A stretch of DNA of 64,000 bases. It comes from Chimonanthus salicifolius (lineage: Eukaryota; Streptophyta; Magnoliopsida; Laurales; Calycanthaceae). A program made the position numbers and the translations under genes. Positions 57,232 through 64,000 of the stretch are shown here, one piece after another. Below the pieces are notes generated by a model. The model was not told where the DNA came from, made no database searches, and worked only from the letters and a program-made list of their open reading frames with translations. The DNA lies in assembly GCA_013350335.1 (NCBI GenBank), contig CM023536.1, positions 45,144,314 to 45,208,313 on the forward strand. Direction: 5' to 3'. How positions within the stretch are numbered: the stretch's first letter is position 1; each line of letters opens with the position of its first letter.

Positions 57232-57545
57232 GCCTCAGAACCAGATACTGTGGCTTCGAATCATCCGAACCACTGCCTAAACTAGTCACTGACTTCGGAC
57301 TGTGGGTCTGACTTCGGATTGTGGGTCTGACTTCGGATCGTCCGAAGATCGGGTCTCGGATCATCCGAAGGTCCTTCCGACCCAAAAAATCTGAAAAAAC
57401 AGGTCTAGGTGGGTCTGTGTACCTCGGAACATGTCGAGTGAGGCTCGGATCATCTGAAGGGTTGCCCTCAGACTGTCCGAAGGGTGTGACCCTCGGACCG
57501 TCCGAAGATCGATTCTTGGACCGTCTGAGAGCCGTCTTCCTCCAC
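57232..57545. repeat. TCGGANNGTCCGA motif array inside LTR copy B
   Basis: Counterpart of 6405-6720, with motifs such as TTCGGATCGTCCGAAG and CTCGGACCGTCCGAAG. More decayed than copy A (several CCGTCTGA, TCATCCGA variants). Confidence 0.6.
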
Positions 57546-58831
57546 TATCTGCAATAGCAGACAGTGACGGGTAGTCACTGTATGAAATACGAATCCGAAA
57601 ACAGTGGGTTTTTCGGATTCGGTTTTCACATCCAACCGGTCAAATGGACTCCTCCGGGAGTCCTCTTTCCATAAGGAGTGATTTTAAACTTTTAAACTAA
57701 ATATGCCTTTAGATTTTAACACTAAAAATATACTGATTCAATAAAAATCGGGTTTTTCCTTAAACTTCAAACTGGTTTTACACACTCAAAACTTGGCCAA
57801 ATTTGGTTTTTCTTGGTTCTAAACCGACTGAAATTGAAAGAGGAACACAATGGTTACCTTTATTCGAGTTCCTGGGTTGAAAATCCTACTTTTGAAAATT
57901 TTTCCCTCTAAGCTTACGATAACTTAAAACTGGGAAAACAGAGGCTACGAGATAGGGAGTTCGGTTTCACAGAGAGCAGCTGAGAGAGGCTGAGAGAGGG
58001 AGAAGAGATGAAGATTTGTTGGGAGTGAAATCAGATGGAGGAGAGGATGGTTTTATAGAGGTGACCAATCAATCGGAGCAGCTGCATGCCGCTGTTGCTT
58101 ACGTTCGAAACAGTAACTGCAGAAGTTATCGTTGATTGCAAATCAGCCCCTCCTAAGTTCCAATTTTGCAAATAAGTCCCCATTTTGATAAAATCTAATT
58201 TTTAACTAAAAACAATACTTTTAAGGCTTAGAAATTTTTAATACAACCTGACCGATAAGTTGGATTTAAAAAATTCTAGTTACCATAAAAATTTGGAGAT
58301 TTAAAACTCACTAAAAATCATTTATTTAAATAAAAATCATAATTTAACACTATTTACATGATTTAACTTATGTTAAATAAAACAATTTAAAGTCCTCATT
58401 TTTGGGGTTTGAAAGAATAAACTATACCATACTAAAATGGTCTAACATACTAAACTTGTTTCAAAATTTATTTCATTTTCAAAACCATTTAAAAATATTT
58501 ATTTCTCCCTTTCGAGGTTTTGACTGGCTGTTTTAAATACTATTTTCTGAAAATAAAATTACTTTAAAATCAGAAATAGGAATCCTTGACTAAGGAGAAT
58601 ACTATCAACCAATAATAATCACAGAATAATACAATTTATAAAAATAATAATAATAAGTGGTAAATTACCATTTTGCCCCTCTATCTGGATGAACTGGATC
58701 ACTGAGCTTTCGAACTCGGATTGGGTCACACTTGGGTTTTTCTCAAAGCTCTAACCGAAATCTTCAAGATTAACCGGTCAAACAAGATTTATTAAGCTAA
58801 ACTACGCCTAATTTAGGTCAGGGTATTACAA

Positions 58832-60809
58832 CCTCGATCAATTGAATGTGTTTTTCTTGGTTACAGTTCTCGGCACAAGGGCTACCGATGTCTGCATCCT
58901 TCTACTGGCAGAGTCTACATCTCAAGGCATGTCTTATTCAATGAAACTGTTTTTCCTCATGTATTACCCACAGACAGGTCTTCACCTGCCTCCAACAGGG
59001 TCTTCATTCCGGTTCTCTCCACAACCTCAACATCTGCAGCTGCTCCATCTTCTATGCCTGCTCCTCCTTCCGCACCAGACTTGCCATCATCTCAGCAAGC
59101 GCTGGAGTTACCATCTGCTCTACTGCCACCTCCACCGTCAGTGTTGGAGTCACCTACCACTTTGGCCAATGCTCATCCCGTGGTCACACGTACAAAGGAT
59201 GGTATCTCCAAGTCCAAAAAGCGGGTTGACTTCGCCAGTCGACATCCTGTTCCACAGGCCTTCGCCTCTCTGGTTTTTTCAGATTCAGAGCCCACCTGCT
59301 ACACCCAGACTATCCGCTCTGCAGAATTGCGTCATGCTATGACTGACTAATTCGATGCCCTCCTTCGGCAACACACTTGGTCGCTTGTTCCACCTCCTTC
59401 TCATGCTAACACTGTCGGCTGCAAATGGGTGTTTAAGATTAAACGCCGCTTGATGGTACTATTGAGCGCTACAAAGCACGTCTTTGTTGCCAAAGGCTTT
59501 CATCAGCAGCCTGGTATTGACTATGATGAGACATTCAGCCCTGTCGTCAAGTCTGTTACTATACATCTTGTTCTCAGCCTAGTCATCACGTATGTTTGGC
59601 CTATGTATCAACTGAATATCAAGAATGCCTTCCTTCATGGCAATCTCAATGAGGAGGTCTATACGAGTCAGCCACTTGGTTTTATTGATCCTGGTCGCCC
59701 TACTCATATCTACAAACTCCACAAGGCTATCTATGGCTTGAAACAAGCATTGCGTGCTTGGTTCCAACAATTCAACACCTTCCTCCTCTCCTATGGTTTT
59801 CTTCAAAGCAAGGCTTGTATGTCGACGATATTGTTCTCACTGACAATGATTCATCACTCCTTCAATCCTTCACTCGTCGCCTTAGCACTGAATTCGAGAT
59901 TAAAGATCTTAGTACTCTTCATTACTTTTTGGGTCTTGAAGTGATTCCTCTCTCTCAGGGATTACATTTGTCCCAAAACAAGTATACACTTGATCTACTT
60001 CGTCGAGGAAATTTTCATGAATGTAAACCTTGCTCTACACCTGTTACGGCCAAGGAACATTTATCTTCCACTGATGGTGATTTGCTTTCTGATCCTACTG
60101 AGTATCGTCAACTCGTTGGTACTTTGCAATATCTCACACTCACTCATCCCAGCATTGCTTATTCAGTTCATTTAGCATCGCAGTTCATGAGTCAGCCTCG
60201 TACTTTGTACCTTGAGGCTGTTAAACGAATCCTGAGATACCTAAAAGGTTCCCTTGGTCGTGGTTTGCTTTCACATGTGCATAACAGCCCCTACGCCTCC
60301 TTCCCTACTCTGATGCTGACTGGGCTAGTTGTCCTGACAATTGTCGTTCCACCACGGGTTACTGCATCTTCCTCGGTTCGAATTTTGTTTCTTGGTGTGC
60401 TAAGAAACAATCGACTGTTTCTCGCTCTAGCGCGGAAGCTGAATATCGAGCGCTTGCCTATGTTTGCACTGACACCGTCTGGATTCGTCACCTCTAACGA
60501 GAGCTTCAATTTCCTCTCTCTTCTCCGACACTGCTTCTTTGTGATAATCTTAGTGCCCCTTATATGGCCGCGAATCCAGTCTTCCATGCGCGGACCAAAC
60601 ATATTGAACTGGATTATCATTTTGTTCAAGAATGTATTGCTGCCGGCTCTCATCAAATCCAATTTGTGCCCTCAAAAGATCAACTTGCTTACATCTTTAC
60701 TAAGGGCTTTCCCAAGCATCAATTTTCTGTACTTAGTTCCAAACTTGTCCACTTACCACCGTCGAGTTTGCGGGGGAGTATTAACACACATGCTAACTTA
60801 GACAATTGA
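58832..60809 (+). pseudogene. Copia reverse transcriptase and RNase H (frameshifted remnant)
   Basis: Continues the copia pol after the solo LTR: RSIECVFLGYSSRHKGYRCL, then a Pro/Ser-rich linker, then RVT_2 reverse transcriptase. Landmarks are VAKGFHQQPGIDYDETFSPVVK, LNIKNAFLHGNLNEEVY, LHKAIYGLKQALRAW, the catalytic YVDD (59818-59829), and FEIKDLSTLHYFLGLEV. RNase H follows with SRSSAEAEYRALA and KHIELDYHFVQE, ending just before the polypurine tract. Multiple frame changes (near 59455, 59810, 60310 and others) and stops make it nonfunctional. Similarity to intact copia pol genes is nonetheless clear along the whole length. Confidence 0.88.
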
Positions 60810-60958
60810 CCTTCCTCTTTGGAATATTTCCTCTCAATCAAGGGATTGTAATTGATTCATGTAATTGATTCTTGCCTCCACTAGAGAGGTTTGTAACACT
60901 ATAAATAAAGATGCTAATGGAATAGAATGTATGCAGTTATTCCACATTCTACAGGTAT

Positions 60959-61026
60959 CATTCATGGGGGTTTTACGCTGGGTTTCCCGCGGTTTCCCAC
61001 ATGTAAATTAAAAATAAAAAATAAGT
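60959..61026 (+). mobile_element. tRNA-derived SINE, right part
   Basis: CATTCATGGGGGTTTTACGC, then GGTTTCCCACATGTAAATT and an A-rich tail, then the 12-bp duplication AACTCCACATCT (61027-61038). Joined with 51977-52085 the SINE is 177 bp, exactly the length of the copy at 19384-19560. Confidence 0.9.
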
Positions 61027-61038
61027 AACTCCACATCT

Positions 61039-62320
61039 TAAATTTGTGAAATGATCATATACTGCTTATATTATAAGCATTTATTGCATTTATCTACATT
61101 CACAGAAGATAAATAATCAGATCTAAGAGATTTAACCATAATAAGATCAAGTGTTGCATCTCTACCATTTATTGTAATAACTCAATAGTTTAAAATTGTG
61201 AAATGATCGCATACTGTCAGCAATGTCAAATTGTCAGTTGTGTCCACTATCTATTCCAAAAAAAATTTAAAAAGTTATTAAAATGAACAGTGGATATTGC
61301 GAGTAGTTTGATATCATTGACAATATGTAATCCCTACTCTAAAATTTTTAAATTTCCTTAGTGACCGTGAAGATTCATACTTGACTTTATTATGGTCGAG
61401 TAATTTTTACTTTATAAATTATTTTCTATAGGCAATTGTTAAATAGAAGTTCACAGGAATTGATTCCACTCTTTAAACAACTGGGTTTTTCATGATTTTT
61501 CACATGTAAATTAAAAAAAAGAAAAAAAGAAATAGCGACAATAGATCCTTTAAAATAAAATAGTATACATTTTAGAATTATAAAATGAACATGTGAGTAG
61601 GATTTAATCATGGATTTGAGATGTAGCAATGGGTCCATATTTTAGGCATAGGTCAAAGTTGATTAGAATAGATGGTTAAATGTGTTTAGTCAATGGTTTA
61701 AGAAACCTAAAATAAAGTGGGATGGCTAAACCAATAGCCTTGATCCCACTAATTAAACGTTTCAACTACAATCTTCCTCACCATTCATTCATGGAATGCA
61801 TGAAAACAAAATTAACTTTAGTCTGATGGGAATGGAGGAAGAGGCAAAACCACTTGACCTTATTTTATGGGCATATTTGTCTGAGGTCCCATTTGCTTTG
61901 TTTCCTTCTGCTGTATAGATATTTTTCTTCTGGTGGTACAAATAACCCAACCCAAAGCCCAATTATTCGAACCAAGGGTTTGGTGGGTGGAGCCCATTTT
62001 GCCATGATTAAGACATAAGACTAGCGAATCTGAGCTCGTGAGCTCCACAATGACTATGAACATGCCCTACTTAGATCTAGATGTGAGGGTTTGACCCACT
62101 CCCACTCATTAGATATCTATTTACCTAACCACAAGAAGAACAAGTCTTCTTGTCTATATTTTTCTTTATAATTAAACACACTATATAAATAATTGATAAA
62201 GATAATAAATTCATATAATTTTTTTTATCTTAGAATACAAATGTAATTTGACTACATAAATAGTAGATTAGATTGGCTAAAATTTTATGCCATGTATTAT
62301 ATTTTATTACCTAAGTTTCT
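61039..62320. other. AT-rich intergenic DNA
   Basis: At about 61485-61530 a SINE tail fragment (GGGTTTTTCATG, then TTTTTCACATGTAAATTA) is visible. No gene signal. Confidence 0.45.
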
Positions 62321-62325
62321 CCTCT

Positions 62326-62462
62326 TTTTTTTGGATTAACGTGTGAAAAACTTGGACACAGTCCTACTAAAACCCCCACGAATGAGCCTACTACCCCTAA
62401 GGCCAACTAAAGTGAGGCCATAGAGACTTGAACCTGCAACCTCCTGCTTCCTGAGACGAAAT
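62326..62462 (-). mobile_element. tRNA-derived SINE copy (5'-truncated)
   Basis: Minus strand: GAAGCAGGAGGTTGCAGG, B-box GGTTCAAGTCTC, GGCCTTAGGGGTAGTAGG core, GGGGGTTTTAGTAGG, then TTTTTCACACGTTAATCC and an A run. Matches the family of 51977/61026. The A-box part is degraded. Confidence 0.65.
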
Positions 62463-62574
62463 GATAATAAGGTCTATTCTATACATAAGAGATAATTTCT
62501 TGTAAATATTAAAAAAAAAAAGTGTCACTTGCATTACTCAAAAATAAAGTTTAGATCACATGACACCGCCCATC

Positions 62575-62665
62575 GCCTTATTTGTTCCAGTGGTTGGATA
62601 TTCTCATCTTGTGTGAGAGGTCTTGCCTTCAAACCCTTGTGGCTCCTAATCTGATTTATGATACT
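62575..62665 (+). mobile_element. tRNA-like SINE fragment
   Basis: TTGTTCCAGTGGTTGGATA (A-box-like) and GGTCTTGCCTTCAAACCC (B-box-like) in tRNA spacing. Ends not defined. Confidence 0.35.
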
Positions 62666-63176
62666 TATAGGTGCTATCATAGATCTGATTTTTTATATAT
62701 GATCACTACAAAATGGGGTTGGCGAGTTTGGTCTATTTCAATGATGTAGATGCAGTTGACTAGATAAGTGTCGTTCACTTCCGTCTCCTCATTTTAAAGA
62801 TTTATATTTCAATAAGAGACTTACTTAAAATCATTTTTATTAAATTATATTTCTAAATGTTACAAAGCTATAAGATTAAAAGATATTAAACTAATTAAAA
62901 TTTAGAACATAAAGAAGTATGACTTTGTTGATGTAATAAAAATAATTTTTAAAAATCACAAATTCAAACATAGATCTTTTGCATATCTATTATTTTATCC
63001 TATTTTTTCGACCCCAACTATGTATGTTCTGAGATTTACTTAATGGGATTAAGTTGCAGTAGTATTTCTGTATAATATATCATCGAGTGCTATCTTTTGA
63101 CCATGAGGCGGCCATGGGCGGCGCAGTTGTATGCAAGAAGCCACCATCAGCTCGACGATACCACGTCTTCTGCTCT

Positions 63177-63183
63177 TATAAAA
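63177..63183 (+). promoter_or_regulatory. TATA box before a (GA)16 tract
   Basis: TATAAAA in TGCTCTTATAAAAACG, about 13 bp before the GA repeat. The TATA plus GA-rich leader resembles a plant core promoter. Which transcript it serves is unclear; the next candidate start codon is ~700 bp away. Confidence 0.35.
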
Positions 63184-63191
63184 ACGAACGT

Positions 63192-63195
<4 letters not shown>

Positions 63196-63227
<32 letters not shown>
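63196..63227 (+). repeat. (GA)16 microsatellite
   Basis: Sixteen uninterrupted GA dinucleotides. Confidence 0.95.
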
Positions 63228-63228
<1 letters not shown>

Positions 63229-63418
63229 GTGTGAATGCGAGAATCGTGCATAGTGAAGATCGTGACGGCTGAAATTGAGATGGCAGAGAATATAGGAATA
63301 AAGAGAAGACTAAAATGATTGAAAGTTTAAAATAAAACTATGTCCTAATAAATTACTCCTTCTGCTCTCAATCTATCAATCCCTTTGGATTCTAATAATA
63401 ACTACGAATGATTAATTT

Positions 63419-63785
63419 AGGTGTGAAAAATCCGTTCCACATGATCTAATTCGAGAAATCACTGGGTTTGGGTGATTTATTTGTATATTTTGAGTCAGAT
63501 CGGAATGGATTGAGAAAATAAAAACCTGTATATAATTTGGATAGGGTTGAGTTGAGAAAATTAAAATTAACTCGACTCGATCCAAAGTAACTTGACTCGA
63601 TCTAAGTATATCAAGTTATAAAACAACTTCAGATTGACTCAGATTAGAAAGTTAGATCAGATCGGTCGGATCGTGTTGAATAATTCGGGTCAACTATTCC
63701 ACTTGAATCAAATTGGATTCAATAAATTTTGAAATGAGTTACACGCAAATTTAATAAAACCTGATCTAATCTGACTCAGATTTTA
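63419..63785. mobile_element. Probable third copy of the ACCCGACCCGA hAT-like MITE family
   Basis: Opens TAGGTGTGAAAAATCCG and closes GATTTTAACTCTA. The interior has the same kind of degenerate ACTCGACTCGATCC / GGGTTGAGTTGAG units. No clean 8-bp duplication was found. Confidence 0.5.
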
Positions 63786-63898
63786 ACTCTAATAAGTATT
63801 AAAAAAAAAACCCTGCAAGTTCTTAGTTCTATGGTGTCTGCCTTCTTCTGTTTATTTATTTATTTTTGTTGCCGCTCCTACACTTCACACGAAGACAA

Positions 63899-64000
63899 AT
63901 GAAAGAGATGAAGAAGTCGTCTTCTTTTAATCTCAATCATTCAATCAAGTCGCGGCGAGGGAGCGATGGCTTCTTAATATTACTCGCCGCTTTTCACCTC
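63899..64000 (+). CDS. Possible N-terminus of a gene running off the window
   Basis: ATG at 63899 opens 34 codons to the window edge: a Lys/Ser/Asn-rich start (MKEMKKSSSFNLNHSIKSR) followed by a hydrophobic GFLILLAAFHL. A short basic cytosolic part and then a hydrophobic segment is the layout of a type II membrane (signal-anchor) protein such as many Golgi glycosyltransferases, but no family can be named from 34 residues. Local GC rises (AGTCGCGGCGAGGGAGCG), as in a first exon. Confidence 0.35.
   Translation, partial: MKEMKKSSSFNLNHSIKSRRGSDGFLILLAAFHL

Larger units (their letters stand above)
54807..58831 (-). mobile_element. Solo LTR, copy B, inserted in the copia integrase/RT region
   Basis: Plus strand TGTCATGCCCCGACCC...GGGTATTACA; on the minus strand TGTAATACCC...GGGGCATGACA. 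Exact 5-bp duplication ACCTC (54802-54806, 58832-58836). The copia frame reads LQP up to the junction and RSIECVFLGYSS after it, confirming the insertion site. Minus the TRIM it is about 3.17 kb, close to copy A at 4708-8036 (3.33 kb). A minus-strand TATA box lies at 58051-58057. No internal domain exists, so it is a true solo LTR left by LTR-LTR recombination. Confidence 0.93.
52086..60953 (+). mobile_element. Ty1-copia retrotransposon, degenerate, with nested insertion
   Basis: 5' LTR 52086-52263 (178 bp) and 3' LTR 60779-60953 (175 bp) are homologous; by eye they differ at about a dozen bases and one 3-bp gap, so the insertion is old. Ends are TA...CA rather than TG...CA. A primer site variant TGGTACAGAGCC follows the 5' LTR (52264-52275), and a polypurine tract GCGGGGGAG (60770-60778) precedes the 3' LTR. 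Exact 5-bp target duplication GGTAT (52081-52085, 60954-60958). Each LTR has CACTATAAATA as its TATA box. Removing the 4025-bp nested LTR and its 5-bp duplication leaves about 4.84 kb, normal for a copia element. Confidence 0.93.

Overview
This is nuclear DNA from a flowering plant. The evidence is two intron-containing genes with plant-specific products (a DREPP/PCaP1-type plasma-membrane protein and a NANA-like aspartic protease), AT-rich intergenic DNA, and a dense load of plant transposable elements (MULE, Ty1-copia, long solo LTRs, TRIMs, tRNA-derived SINEs, hAT-type MITEs, a LINE 3' end). Gene style suggests a eudicot or magnoliid-like angiosperm; the species cannot be named from the window alone.

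Layout. 1-10 kb: a SINE, a fully palindromic 1.46-kb foldback element (2273-3737, perfect 9-bp target duplication), a LINE RNase H remnant (4105-4707), and a 3.3-kb LTR-like block on the minus strand (4708-8036). 10.4-12.2 kb: the PCaP1-like gene, four coding exons, plus strand. 12-35 kb: a repeat-filled gene desert containing TRIM/SMART elements with LTR-PBS-PPT-LTR order (14995-15356, 24828-25384, 31455-32001), hAT-like MITEs with perfect 8-bp duplications (20079-20480, 20823-20998, 26223-26584, 27034-27337, 34231-34565), a Mutator-type MITE (28022-28370), single TRIM LTRs and SINEs. 35.4-38.8 kb: the NANA-like protease on the minus strand, two exons split by a 1.95-kb intron.

41.7-51.0 kb: the most striking object, a 9.3-kb Mutator-like element. 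Its ~0.7-0.8 kb terminal inverted repeats are built from arrays of the self-complementary 16-mer ATTCATTCGAATGAAT. Each end carries an inward-facing TATA box. The left one leads into a plant-transposon-protein ORF (Transposase_32 type), the right one into a MULE transposase (FAR1-like N-terminus, DDE core, zinc-knuckle remnant), so the two genes converge as in maize MuDR. Both ORFs carry premature stops that can each be explained by one C-to-T or G-to-A change. The 1.46-kb foldback at 2273-3737 shares its ends and palindromes and is a likely non-autonomous relative.

52-61 kb: a four-level nest read from target duplications. A SINE (51977-61026) is split by a degenerate Ty1-copia element (52086-60953, TSD GGTAT). 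The copia pol gene is split by a 4.0-kb solo LTR (54807-58831, TSD ACCTC). That LTR is split by a three-LTR TRIM (55009-55861, TSD CATAA). 61-64 kb: SINE remnants, a (GA)16 tract after a TATA box, and what may be the first 34 codons of a gene running off the right edge.
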